Counted from the stretch's first letter, positions 1-6,800 are shown. The stretch: DNA of 8,580 nt from Oscillospiraceae bacterium (GCA_018109965.1 JAGBFE010000353.1:1-8580); one strand, 5' to 3'. Notes: generated from the sequence alone by a model not told the origin. Program-made: numbers and translations.

Positions 1-349
1 CGAAAGGTGAGTCAATCAGCTCTCTTGCTGCAAGCACAGCGTGTGCAGTGCCCCAAGGCTTTTTGCGGTTTTCAGGCACAGTGAAGCCTTCCGGCAGGTC
101 ATTGATATCCTGATAAGCATATTTGACATTGATAAATTTGCTCACGCGGTCGCCCACTGATTCTTTAAAGTCTTTTTCAATTTCCTTTTTGATGATAAAA
201 ATTACAGTTTCAAAGCCTGCCTGTTTTGCATCATAAAGGGAATAATCGATAATGATTTCTCCGTTTGGACCAACAGGGTCAATCTGTTTGAGCCCGCCAT
301 AACGGCTGCCCATACCTGCTGCCATAACTACCAATACAGGTTTTTTCAT
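1..349 (-). CDS. Sugar-phosphate nucleotidyltransferase, N-terminal part (gene runs off the left edge)
   Basis: The first 116 residues are present; the C-terminus lies beyond base 1. The frame opens at ATG 349-347 behind a GGAGT ribosome binding site (355-359). Residues 9-22, MAAGMGSRYGGLKQ, form the nucleotide-binding signature loop of the NTP_transferase Rossmann-like fold, followed by IDPVGPNGE. This loop type, with GxGxRxGGLKQ, is typical of enzymes that join a sugar-1-phosphate to an NTP to give NDP-sugar plus pyrophosphate. KPWGTAHAVL (98-107) fits the conserved region near the base/sugar pocket. The protein is cytosolic. It lies 143 bases downstream of galE on the same strand, which favours a role in nucleotide-sugar supply. 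The exact sugar and nucleotide cannot be read: the fragment differs from classical GalU/RmlA enough that I assign family only. Confidence 0.85.
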   Translation of the reverse strand, partial: MKKPVLVVMAAGMGSRYGGLKQIDPVGPNGEIIIDYSLYDAKQAGFETVIFIIKKEIEKDFKESVGDRVSKFINVKYAYQDINDLPEGFTVPENRKKPWGTAHAVLAARELIDSPF

Positions 350-411
350 ATTTTACTCCTTGTTTTCAGGATTGTTTTTTTATTTAACATATATGTAGCA
401 TACAAAAGGTA

Positions 412-440
412 ATAATATCAGATAAAATTACAAATTGCAA
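412..440 (-). promoter_or_regulatory. Promoter of the nucleotidyltransferase gene
   Basis: On the minus strand, TTGCAA (435-440) is followed after exactly 17 bases by TATTAT (412-417). This gives a sigma-A type promoter with a leader of about 55 bases before the ATG at 349. It lies in the gap after galE, so the transferase can be transcribed apart from galE. No convincing terminator separates the two genes (only a 5-bp hairpin at 458-472 without a T run), so read-through from galE is also likely. Confidence 0.6.
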
Positions 441-492
441 TACCGAATTGTGCGGCGGATAAAAGATATCCAATCAGCGGTCAGACATTAAA

Positions 493-1509
493 TCAATCTT
501 CAAAGCCGTTAGGGTTCTGGCTCTGCCATCTCCAGGCATCGCGGCACATCTCTTCAATGCCGTTTTCAGCTTCCCATCCAAGCTCATTTTTTGCTTTGGA
601 TGCATCTGCGTAGCAGGTTGCAATATCACCGGGGCGACGGTCTTTGATTGCATATGGAACAGGCACGCCGTTTGCTTTTTCAAAGCTTTTTACCATATCC
701 AGCACGCTGTAGCCTGTACCTGTGCCAAGGTTGTAAAGGCAAAGACCTGCATTTTCCTCAAGTTTTCTGAGAGCTTTAACGTGGCCTTTTGCAAGGTCAA
801 CCACGTGGATGTAGTCGCGCACGCCTGTGCCGTCGTGGGTGTCGTAGTCATCGCCGAATACACCAAGCTGCTGCAGCTTGCCAACCGCAACCTGTGTTAT
901 GTAAGGCATAAGGTTGTTTGGAATACCGTTTGGATTTTCGCCGATTTTGCCGCTGATATGTGCGCCGATAGGGTTAAAGTAACGCAGGATAACCACGTTC
1001 CATTCCTTGTCGGCTTTCTGTATGTCGGTCAGAATCTGCTCCAGCATACTTTTGGTCCAGCCGTAAGGATTGGTGCATACACCTTTTGGGCATTCTTCTG
1101 TAATAGGCACAAAAGCAGGGTCGCCGTAAACTGTAGCAGAAGAAGAAAAGATGATATTTTTGCAGCCGTGGTTTTTCATCACTTCCAGCAGCACAAGGGT
1201 GCCTGTGATATTGTTGTTGTAGTATTCCCATGGCTTTGCAACGCTTTCGCCAACAGCTTTAAGGCCTGCAAAGTGGATAACACTTTCTATGCTTTCCTTT
1301 TCAAAAATTTCTTCCAGGGCAGCTTTGTCAAGAATATCGGCCTTGTAGAATTTAACATCCTTACCTGTGATTTCTTTTACCCTTTCAAGGCTTTTTTCGC
1401 TGGAATTGCAAAGATTGTCGACAACAACAACTTCTCTGCCGTTTTCCAAAAGTTCCACAACGGTGTGGCTGCCAATGTAACCAGCGCCGCCTGTAACAAG
1501 AATTGCCAT
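493..1509 (-). CDS. galE: UDP-glucose 4-epimerase
   Basis: GalE interconverts UDP-glucose and UDP-galactose using tightly bound NAD, in the cytosol (Leloir pathway and glycan precursor supply). The product is 338 residues, the same length as E. coli GalE. Visible marks of the extended short-chain dehydrogenase family are the NAD-binding loop GGAGYIGS (7-14), Asp31 at the end of the second strand, Ser124 in FSSSATVYG, and the catalytic pair Tyr149 and Lys153 in [16 protein letters not shown] (176-184), [12 protein letters not shown] (229-240) and RRPGDI (291-296) are also typical. Residue 299 is Cys where E. coli has Tyr; a small residue here is linked to acceptance of UDP-GlcNAc/GalNAc. The start at 1509 has GGAGG at 1516-1520. 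The stop is TGA. A nucleotidyltransferase gene follows downstream on the same strand. Confidence 0.97.
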   Translation of the reverse strand: MAILVTGGAGYIGSHTVVELLENGREVVVVDNLCNSSEKSLERVKEITGKDVKFYKADILDKAALEEIFEKESIESVIHFAGLKAVGESVAKPWEYYNNNITGTLVLLEVMKNHGCKNIIFSSSATVYGDPAFVPITEECPKGVCTNPYGWTKSMLEQILTDIQKADKEWNVVILRYFNPIGAHISGKIGENPNGIPNNLMPYITQVAVGKLQQLGVFGDDYDTHDGTGVRDYIHVVDLAKGHVKALRKLEENAGLCLYNLGTGTGYSVLDMVKSFEKANGVPVPYAIKDRRPGDIATCYADASKAKNELGWEAENGIEEMCRDAWRWQSQNPNGFED

Positions 1510-1696
1510 AAGTGTCCTCCGAAAATTTATAGAAAAAATTTATTGTAAAAAGTATTTATATTCCGATACATATTTTCACAATATATCATTATAATTTTAT
1601 CACAAATACAGATATTATCAATAGAAATTTGTGTTTACAGCACCGCAGTATGATGCATTTGACCGCAATTTGTGCACAAAACAGCGAAATGTCAAT

Positions 1697-1717
1697 ATTG
1701 TAATATAATTGTAATAT
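1697..1717 (+). repeat. Short AT-rich direct repeat, ATTGTAATAT twice at 11-base period
   Basis: ATTGTAATAT occurs at 1697-1706 and again at 1708-1717, about one helical turn apart and 30 bases upstream of the lipoprotein -35 box. The position would suit an upstream activator or an A/T-rich UP-type element, but in a region this rich in A and T a chance repeat is quite possible. Confidence 0.35.
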
Positions 1718-1746
1718 TATTATATATTTAATTGGATAAAAAAACG

Positions 1747-1775
1747 TTGACATAAATATAACGAAATGTTATTAT
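1747..1775 (+). promoter_or_regulatory. Strong promoter of the lipoprotein gene
   Basis: A perfect -35 box TTGACA (1747-1752) is followed by a 17-base spacer and TATTAT (1770-1775). Transcription should begin near 1782, giving a leader of about 72 bases. This is the best match to consensus in the window. Together with the GGAGG site at 1839-1843 it predicts high constitutive expression. Confidence 0.8.
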
Positions 1776-1853
1776 ATTGTTTGCAATCAAATGAATGAAA
1801 ATTGAATTGCGAAATCTATTATCTGAAAAAATAAAATTGGAGGAATTACCACA

Positions 1854-2897
1854 ATGAAAAAGTTTTTTGCTTTGGCATTGACAGCTGCACTTGCAATCTC
1901 CATGGTTGCTTGCTCTTCTGCTCCTGCTTCTTCTGAAACAGAACCAGAAGTTACATACAAAACAGGTATGGGTACAGTTATCTCTGTAAAACCAACAAAC
2001 GAAGACGCAGCTGAAGAAACAGGTGCATCTGCACAGGTTAACACATCTATCGTTGTTGCAACATTTGACTCTAACGACAAAATCGTTTCTGTAACAATCG
2101 ACGTTGCACAGCAGACAGCAAAATTTGACCTCGAAGGTCAGCCAGACGGCGAAGTTGATCTCAGAACAAAGATCGAAAAACAGGGCGACTACGGTATGCT
2201 CAAAGCTTCCGCAATCGGCAAAGAATACTACGAACAGATCGAAGCTCTTGAAGCTTGGATGACAGGCAAAACTCTCAGCGAAGTAGTTGGTATGCCAACA
2301 TTCGAAAGAGATGCTTCTCACACAAACGTTCCAGACGTTGAAGACCTCAAAGCTTCCGTAACAATCACAGTTCAGGACTACCTTGCTGCTCTCCAGAAAG
2401 CATACGACAATGCAGTTGAATGCGCAGGCGTTCCAGCAAAAACTGGTCTCGGCACAGTTATCTCTGCTTCTGTAGCAGGCGAAGATGCTGAAGAAGAAAC
2501 AGGCGCTTCTGTACAGATCAACACAAACATGATGGCAGTTGCAGTTGACGCTGACGGCAAAATCGTTGCAGCACAGCTCGACGTTGCACAGCAGAAAGTT
2601 GCTTTTGACATGGACGGCGTTGCAGGCGAAACAGACCTCAGAACAAAAGTTGAAAAAGAAGGCGACTACGGTATGCTCAAAGCTTCCGCAATCGGCAAAG
2701 AATACTTTGAACAGTCCAAAGCATTCACAGAATGGATGGTTGGTCAGACAGTAGCAGAAGTTGCTGGTATGCCAACATTTGAAAGAGATGCTTCCCACAC
2801 AGCTGTTCCAGACGTTGAAGACCTCAAAGCTTCCGTTACAATCACAGTTGGCGACTACCTCGAAGCTCTCAAAGAAGCAGAAGCAAACGCTAAATAA
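1854..2897 (+). CDS. Secreted lipoprotein with two tandem homologous domains, function unknown
   Basis: The 347-residue product begins with a lipoprotein signal peptide: MKK, a hydrophobic stretch, and a lipobox ending MVAC at Cys20, the expected acylation site. A Ser/Ala/Pro/Glu-rich linker (21-34) leads to two repeats, residues 36-187 and 196-346, which match at about 99 of 151 positions by eye with one single-residue gap. Each repeat carries KTGxGTVIS, EETGAS, DVAQQ, LRTK, DYGMLKASAIGKEY, MPTFERDASHT and VPDVEDLKASVTITV. The mature part is acidic and nearly free of Cys. Single-repeat relatives occur, as far as I recall, in Clostridia as uncharacterised proteins. The VVATFDSNDKIVSVTID stretch loosely resembles the start of FMN-binding domains, but no flavinylation site was identified. 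Codon choice is unusual: after the signal peptide 13 of 15 Leu codons are CTC and 7 of 8 Asn codons are AAC, a sign of high expression. It is monocistronic, with its own promoter and terminator. Confidence 0.93.
   Translation: MKKFFALALTAALAISMVACSSAPASSETEPEVTYKTGMGTVISVKPTNEDAAEETGASAQVNTSIVVATFDSNDKIVSVTIDVAQQTAKFDLEGQPDGEVDLRTKIEKQGDYGMLKASAIGKEYYEQIEALEAWMTGKTLSEVVGMPTFERDASHTNVPDVEDLKASVTITVQDYLAALQKAYDNAVECAGVPAKTGLGTVISASVAGEDAEEETGASVQINTNMMAVAVDADGKIVAAQLDVAQQKVAFDMDGVAGETDLRTKVEKEGDYGMLKASAIGKEYFEQSKAFTEWMVGQTVAEVAGMPTFERDASHTAVPDVEDLKASVTITVGDYLEALKEAEANAK
1959..2414 (+). repeat. Intragenic repeat, first copy (lipoprotein domain 1)
   Basis: This segment codes for residues 36-187 and is the first of two homologous units in the lipoprotein gene. 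Bases 2184-2228 (45 bases) are identical to 2661-2705 in the second copy. The block coding for VPDVEDLKASVTITV, starting at 2328, differs from its partner by one base in 45. Other parts are clearly diverged. Confidence 0.85.
2439..2891 (+). repeat. Intragenic repeat, second copy (lipoprotein domain 2)
   Basis: This segment codes for residues 196-346, the second homologous unit, and lacks one codon relative to the first copy near residue 257. The mix of base-identical blocks and diverged blocks suggests either strong selection plus codon bias, or patchy gene conversion between the two copies. Confidence 0.85.
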
Positions 2898-2933
2898 TCT
2901 GAAACATTAAGTCAATAATCAGATAACTACAAA

Positions 2934-2978
2934 AACAGGTGCTCAGGAATTACCTCCTAAGCGCCTGTTTTTTATTTT
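2934..2978 (+). terminator. Intrinsic terminator of the lipoprotein gene
   Basis: AACAGGTGCTCAGGA (2934-2948) pairs with TCCTAAGCGCCTGTT (2955-2969) around a 6-base loop. This gives a 15-pair stem with one mismatch and one G-T pair, followed by a T-rich tract (2968-2978). Read on the minus strand, the stem is also followed by five T's (2931-2935), so it could work in both directions. Confidence 0.9.
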
Positions 2979-3000
2979 GTATCTTTGGCAGATATGACCG

Positions 3001-3045
3001 ATAAATTAAAAACACCATCAGATATATAACATCTGATGGTGTTTT
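3001..3045 (-). terminator. Intrinsic terminator of the GntR regulator gene
   Basis: A perfect 15-pair hairpin (3009-3023 with 3031-3045, loop of 7) begins three bases after the stop codon of the minus-strand regulator. On the minus strand it is followed by a T run and an AT-rich tail (3001-3013). With the preceding hairpin it insulates two convergent transcripts. Confidence 0.88.
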
Positions 3046-3047
3046 GA

Positions 3048-3737
3048 TTATTGCAAATCTTCCGCATAATATTTGTAGTTAGGGAATTTGACGTAAAAAT
3101 GGCGCAGCATTGCTTTTGCGGCACCTTCAGCATCCTGGTTTTTTATCAGCATAACAATTTCCCTGTGAGAATCATAAAAGTTTGTGCCGTCAGTGTTGGT
3201 TATCTGTTCACCGATAAGGTCAATGATGCTTTCATAAAAGTTTATAAGCAGTGGGTTGCCGCTGATTTTAATAAGCTGCAGATGGAATTCACTGTTGAGC
3301 GCAATACGCTGCTCCAGTGTTTTTGGTCCTTCCATACGTGTCAGTATTTCTTCAAGTTCTTCAATCTGCTTGTCGGTTCTTTTTCTTGCGGCAATTTTTG
3401 CATTCTGAACTTCAAGAATGTAACGTACTTCAAGAATGTCATCCATATTGCCCTGTTCTGCGTAGAAGGACAGAATGATAGGATTGAAAATCTTGTTCTG
3501 ATATGGCAGGATGTAGTTGCCGTCACCCTGGCGGGATTCCACAATGCCCATTGCTTCAAGGATGCTTATAGACTGTTTAAGTGCAGGGCGGCTCACACCC
3601 ATCATTTCTGCCATCTGTCTTTCAGGCGGCAGCTTGTCGCCCGGTTTGAGTGTACCTTCTTTGATAAGCTGTGTAATCTGTTTAAGTATTTTGTTGGAAA
3701 GTTTGTCTTTAGCTTCAATAGCTGTAAACATCTGCAT
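3048..3737 (-). CDS. GntR-family transcriptional regulator, FadR subfamily (FCD domain)
   Basis: This is a 229-residue one-domain-plus-sensor regulator. Residues about 8-76 form the winged helix DNA-binding domain: LKPGDKLPPERQMAEMMGVS (30-49) is the GntR hallmark, RPALKQSISILEAMGIV holds the recognition helix, and QGDGNYI is the wing. Residues about 95-215 form the all-helical FCD ligand domain, with EVRYILEVQNAKIAA and the metal/ligand positions Asn148, His152, His191 and His213. In relatives such as LldR the first of these is Asp, so Asp-to-Asn is notable. Family members usually repress by dimeric binding to GT-AC palindromes and release on binding an organic acid. The start is uncertain: GAGG at 3742-3745 lies only 4 bases before the first ATG (3737), but about 10 before the ATG at 3731, which would give 227 residues. 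It likely controls the adjacent transporter/aminotransferase genes. Confidence 0.93.
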   Translation of the reverse strand: MQMFTAIEAKDKLSNKILKQITQLIKEGTLKPGDKLPPERQMAEMMGVSRPALKQSISILEAMGIVESRQGDGNYILPYQNKIFNPIILSFYAEQGNMDDILEVRYILEVQNAKIAARKRTDKQIEELEEILTRMEGPKTLEQRIALNSEFHLQLIKISGNPLLINFYESIIDLIGEQITNTDGTNFYDSHREIVMLIKNQDAEGAAKAMLRHFYVKFPNYKYYAEDLQ

Positions 3738-3764
3738 ATAACCTCAAAAAATAGATATCAATTA

Positions 3765-3792
3765 ATTATACCATATTTGAAGCACAAATCAA
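3765..3792 (-). promoter_or_regulatory. Promoter of the GntR regulator gene, with a half operator
   Basis: On the minus strand TTGATT (3787-3792) is followed after 16 bases by TATAAT (3765-3770), in the 59-base gap after the NhaC paralogue. The sequence TGGTATAAT across the -10 box carries one half of the TGGTATTACCA palindrome found near the aminotransferase promoter, which makes weak autoregulation conceivable. Confidence 0.6.
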
Positions 3793-3796
3793 ACAT

Positions 3797-5167
3797 TCAT
3801 TTTTGCTTTTTTACAACAAAATTGCTTAAAACAAGATACACAAGGCACACAACAACTGCAACAGCAGGAGCAAACATAACAGTGATTATATCTGTTGGCA
3901 TGACTCCAAGGAAGCTTGCAGGATTTATACAGTTGGAGTGCCACGGAATCACAAGAGTGCACAGTATGCCGCCAATAGTGGATGTGGTCATAAGTGCACT
4001 GAGGTCCAGATTTTTGCTTTTGTATATCGGCAGCATAAAGCCCAAAACAATAACGCAGGAGGTTATCCCCGATGCAGACATTGCATTTATTGCAAATGTG
4101 ATGATAAGTGTGTAAACAGCGGCAGAAAAAACACCTTTAATTCTGTTTTCCACAGGTTTTATGATAACCTCGGTTATTCCACAGGTGTTAAGTGCGCCCA
4201 TAAGTGCAAATGCCAGAATAAACAGCAGGCACACACCGCTCATGCTCTGCATACCTCCACGGCTGAATACAGCGGTTATTATTTCATTTCCGCCATTGAA
4301 TTTTGCGCCGGTCCACATTGATTCAATAACATCTGCAAGACTGTTGCCCTGATAAAAAACAGATACCGCTCCGCCCGAAACTATACCGCTGATAATGGCA
4401 ATCAGTGTAGGCTTTCGCATAAACATAATTACAAGAACAATGGCAAGTGGAACAAAATTGATAATGCCCGTATTGAAAATGTTTTCAATTTCGCTGACAA
4501 ACAACTGTGTATCCTGAGGATTGCCCAAAGTTATTGCATAGTTTTTGTTTATAAAGTAATAAATCACAAGGCATATAGCAGCACTTGGAGCGGTTATCTT
4601 AAGCTGGCATACAATAAAGGATACAATGTCTTTTTCCACAAGACCACAGGCAAGATTGTTGTAGTCAGACAGCGGTGAAAACACATAGCCGAAGTATGTA
4701 CCGCTGATAACTGCCGATGCAGTAATCAATGACGGTATGGAAAAGCTTGCAGACATAACAATAAGTGCAAGGCCCACAGTGCCGCAGGTGCCAAAAGCTG
4801 TGCCTGTAAAAAGTGCAAAAATCATACACAGCAAAAAGCAGGCAGGCAAGAATACTGACGGGGAAACAAGGTTTATACCAAGCTTTGTTATTTCTGCAAT
4901 GGTGCCGCAGCTGTTCCATACACCTGTCATAGCGCCGACAGCGAGCATGAAAAGTATGGGCGAAAACGCTCTTTTGCTGTATTCTGTCATACCGCTTTGT
5001 ATTTCGGTAAATGAATAGCCAAGCCTCATACAAAGAGGGATGGCAGCGGCAAGGGAAAGCAAAAACAGCGGCTGCACACTTATGCCCAGCACAATAACGG
5101 GCACTGTTACAATGCCAAAGGTGACGATTATTATCAATAAAGAATATTTTAAGGATGGTTGTTTCAT
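3797..5167 (-). CDS. Diverged NhaC-family Na+/H+ (or Na+/organic acid) antiporter
   Basis: A 456-residue membrane protein with about 11-12 hydrophobic segments and few charges, related along its length to its neighbour at 5334-6761. Shared family features are TGTAFGTCGTVGLALI (121-136), the signature region SGTYFGYVFSPLSDYNNLA (155-173), RGGMQSMS (303-310) and the late IPW motif (407-409). The signature is altered: where the neighbour and typical NhaC proteins read GDKMSPLSDTTNLA, this one reads GYVFSPLSDYNNLA. It has therefore lost the Asp-Lys pair and both Thr, which suggests changed ion coupling or substrate. NhaC-family proteins exchange Na+ for H+, and in some cases (B. subtilis MleN) also carry organic acids. 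The start at 5167 has AAGGAA at 5174-5179. The regulator gene follows after 59 bases without a terminator. Confidence 0.87.
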   Translation of the reverse strand: MKQPSLKYSLLIIIVTFGIVTVPVIVLGISVQPLFLLSLAAAIPLCMRLGYSFTEIQSGMTEYSKRAFSPILFMLAVGAMTGVWNSCGTIAEITKLGINLVSPSVFLPACFLLCMIFALFTGTAFGTCGTVGLALIVMSASFSIPSLITASAVISGTYFGYVFSPLSDYNNLACGLVEKDIVSFIVCQLKITAPSAAICLVIYYFINKNYAITLGNPQDTQLFVSEIENIFNTGIINFVPLAIVLVIMFMRKPTLIAIISGIVSGGAVSVFYQGNSLADVIESMWTGAKFNGGNEIITAVFSRGGMQSMSGVCLLFILAFALMGALNTCGITEVIIKPVENRIKGVFSAAVYTLIITFAINAMSASGITSCVIVLGFMLPIYKSKNLDLSALMTTSTIGGILCTLVIPWHSNCINPASFLGVMPTDIITVMFAPAVAVVVCLVYLVLSNFVVKKQK

Positions 5168-5237
5168 ACTGTGTTCCTTCTGCAGTTTATTTTATGAAAT
5201 GTAAAGTGAATTGTTGGCAGAATTGTCTGATGATTAT

Positions 5238-5266
5238 ATTATACAGTCTGTGGGATACAAAATCCA
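5238..5266 (-). promoter_or_regulatory. Candidate promoter of the diverged NhaC paralogue
   Basis: On the minus strand TGGATT (5261-5266) precedes TATAAT (5238-5243) by 17 bases. The -10 box is perfect and overlaps a second TATAAT shifted by five bases, but the -35 matches consensus at only 3 of 6 positions, so it may need help or be regulated. No TGGTATTACCA-type operator was seen here. Confidence 0.45.
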
Positions 5267-5288
5267 CTTTGACAATTGTGCAGATAAA

Positions 5289-5320
5289 GCAAAAGCGGAA
5301 CGAATATCGTTCCGCTTTGC
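5289..5320 (-). terminator. Intrinsic terminator after the NhaC-family antiporter gene
   Basis: AAAGCGGAACGA (5292-5303) pairs perfectly with TCGTTCCGCTTT (5307-5318) around ATA, giving a 12-pair GC-containing stem. It lies 15 bases after the stop codon of the minus-strand gene ending at 5334. The minus-strand tail CTTTTGCTTTA is moderately T-rich. It separates the aminotransferase-antiporter operon from the next NhaC gene. Confidence 0.78.
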
Positions 5321-5333
5321 AAAAAGGATAAAA

Positions 5334-6761
5334 TTATGCTTTTGTTTCGTCTTTTTTAGGTTCGATTTTTTTGATACCAAAGCCTGTGAAGCCCCAAAGG
5401 ATTGCAAAGAGGAAACCTGTGTAGTTAAAGATTGCCCATGGTACATAGTCGAATGTTGCAACACCCAGTGTTGAGGACATATAAGCACCGCCAGCTGACC
5501 AAGGAACAAGCGGGATGGAACAGGTACCTGCATCTTCCAATGTTCTGGAAAGGTTTTTTGCATCCAGATTTCTTTCTGCAAATGCGTCTTTGAAAAGTTC
5601 GCCGCAAAGGAGAATTGGAATGTAAGCGTTACCAACAACAAGAGCTACGATAAGTGTTGCGATAACTGTAACAAGGATAAGTGTACCATCGCTGTGAACA
5701 AATGTTCTGAGTTTTGCAAGAATAACTTCCATAAATCCGGCTGCAGTCATTGCACCTGCAAAGAGGAATGCACACAGAACTTTAAGCACTGTTGTCATCA
5801 TACTGTTCATACCGCCGCGGGTTACAAGAGATTTGATAGCTGCAGGTACAGCTTCAGGGTCAACGCCTGGAAGCATGGAAACATTCATACCGCCAAATGC
5901 TGCTGTGATTGTGGAAGCAAGGCTTGCGCCCTGGAAAATCATTGCCAGCACTGCAGCAACAACGCTTGCTGCAAACATTACAGGGATAGTTGGTTTGCCA
6001 AGAGCTGAACCAACAAGAACGATTACAAGAGGGAGAAGCAAAAGAATATTGAAATTGAATGTAGCTTCAAGTCCGCCAATCATTTCAAGTGCGCCCATTG
6101 TACCGCCTTCTGCAACGATAGCATCGGAACGGCCTGCAATAAAGTAAACAATAAGACAAACAATTGTTGCAGGGATTGTTGTGTAGAACATATGGCCGAT
6201 ATGTTCAAAAAGTGTTGTGCCGGCAGCAACAGGAGCAAGGTTTGTTGTGTCGGACAAAGGAGACATTTTGTCACCAAAGTATGCACCGGAGATGATTGCA
6301 CCTGCAGCAGCAGGGAGACTTACACCAAGGCCGGAAGCAACACCGATAAGTGCAAGACCAACTGTACCTACGGAGCCGAAGGATGTACCTGTACATACCG
6401 AAACGATTGTTGTGATGATAAATGCACATACAAGGAACAGTTCAGGACTTAAAAGTTTAAGACCGTAGTAGATAAGCATTGGAATTGTGCCGGAAAGCAT
6501 CCAGGTACCGATAATCATACCAACAAATACAAAGATAAAAATTGCCATAAAGGATTTGCCGATTTTTTCAGAAACTGCATCGGCAACTTCCTGCCATGTG
6601 GTGCCGTATGCCATTGCGAGCAGAACAGTGATAAAGGAACAAACGAGAAGCAGAACTTCTACACTGAGTCTGAATTTGCCAAAGCCTATGCCCATAAGTA
6701 CTGCCATAATCAGAATCGGCAGAGCGGCAACAGCAAAAGGCGCTGTACGTTTAGTTTTCAT
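5334..6761 (-). CDS. NhaC-family Na+/H+ antiporter
   Basis: A 475-residue polytopic membrane protein with about 11-12 hydrophobic segments. It carries the family marks intact: TGTSFGSVGTVGLALIG (124-140), then SGAYFGDKMSPLSDTTNLA (158-176) with Asp164, Lys165, Asp171, Thr172 and Thr173, then TRGGMNSM and a late PLVPWSAGG motif. NhaC proteins exchange external H+ (sometimes with an organic acid) for internal Na+ in the cytoplasmic membrane; the exact substrate cannot be read from sequence. Length is normal for the family. The start at 6761 has TGGAGGT at 6767-6773. It begins 39 bases downstream of the aminotransferase with no terminator between, so the two should share a transcript, while a hairpin at 5289-5320 ends it. 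I do not give a gene symbol because the family contains functionally distinct members. Confidence 0.93.
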   Translation of the reverse strand: MKTKRTAPFAVAALPILIMAVLMGIGFGKFRLSVEVLLLVCSFITVLLAMAYGTTWQEVADAVSEKIGKSFMAIFIFVFVGMIIGTWMLSGTIPMLIYYGLKLLSPELFLVCAFIITTIVSVCTGTSFGSVGTVGLALIGVASGLGVSLPAAAGAIISGAYFGDKMSPLSDTTNLAPVAAGTTLFEHIGHMFYTTIPATIVCLIVYFIAGRSDAIVAEGGTMGALEMIGGLEATFNFNILLLLPLVIVLVGSALGKPTIPVMFAASVVAAVLAMIFQGASLASTITAAFGGMNVSMLPGVDPEAVPAAIKSLVTRGGMNSMMTTVLKVLCAFLFAGAMTAAGFMEVILAKLRTFVHSDGTLILVTVIATLIVALVVGNAYIPILLCGELFKDAFAERNLDAKNLSRTLEDAGTCSIPLVPWSAGGAYMSSTLGVATFDYVPWAIFNYTGFLFAILWGFTGFGIKKIEPKKDETKA

Positions 6762-6800
6762 AATATACCTCCAGAATAATGTCTGTTAAAGGTTTTTGTA

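Larger units (their letters stand above)
1510..1853. other. AT-rich divergent intergenic region between galE and the lipoprotein gene
   Basis: 344 bases without a convincing gene; reading frames here are short or shadows of the flanking genes. It holds the galE ribosome binding site (1516-1520) and one TATAAT for the minus strand at 1588-1593, which is a candidate galE -10 box although no good -35 lies at the right distance. It also holds an AT-rich direct repeat (1697-1717), the near-consensus lipoprotein promoter (1747-1775), and the lipoprotein ribosome binding site GGAGG (1839-1843), 10 bases before its ATG. The stretch 1621-1680 is less AT-rich than the rest, but I could not assign it a function. 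Confidence 0.7.

Noticed and set aside
458..472. GGATA-AAAGA-TATCC hairpin after galE as a galE terminator.
   Set aside because: The stem has only five pairs, three of them A-T, and no T run follows on the minus strand.
781..1548. Long plus-strand reading frame opposite galE (255 codons).
   Set aside because: It is a Cys/Phe/Asn-rich shadow of galE with no ribosome site, and galE is certain on the other strand.
2004..2037. EETGAS in both lipoprotein repeats (residues 54-59 and 214-219) as a covalent flavin (FMN) attachment site of the S/T-G-A-S/T type.
   Set aside because: The Asp expected three residues before the Ser/Thr is Ala or Glu here, and the motif precedes rather than follows the strand region that resembles an FMN-binding domain. 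No ApbE or electron-transfer gene is in the window.
1728..2798. Long minus-strand reading frame (356 codons) opposite the lipoprotein gene, very rich in Cys and Phe.
   Set aside because: It arises from the strong codon bias and repeats of the lipoprotein gene, covers its promoter, and its repeated composition mirrors the two repeats of the real protein.
2931..3045. Two adjacent hairpins as the start of a CRISPR-like or other repeat array.
   Set aside because: The two hairpins differ in sequence, and each fits a terminator for one of the two convergent genes.
3051..4115. Plus-strand reading frame (354 codons) spanning the regulator and part of the NhaC paralogue.
   Set aside because: It runs antisense through two well-supported genes and the gap between them, with composition typical of a shadow frame.
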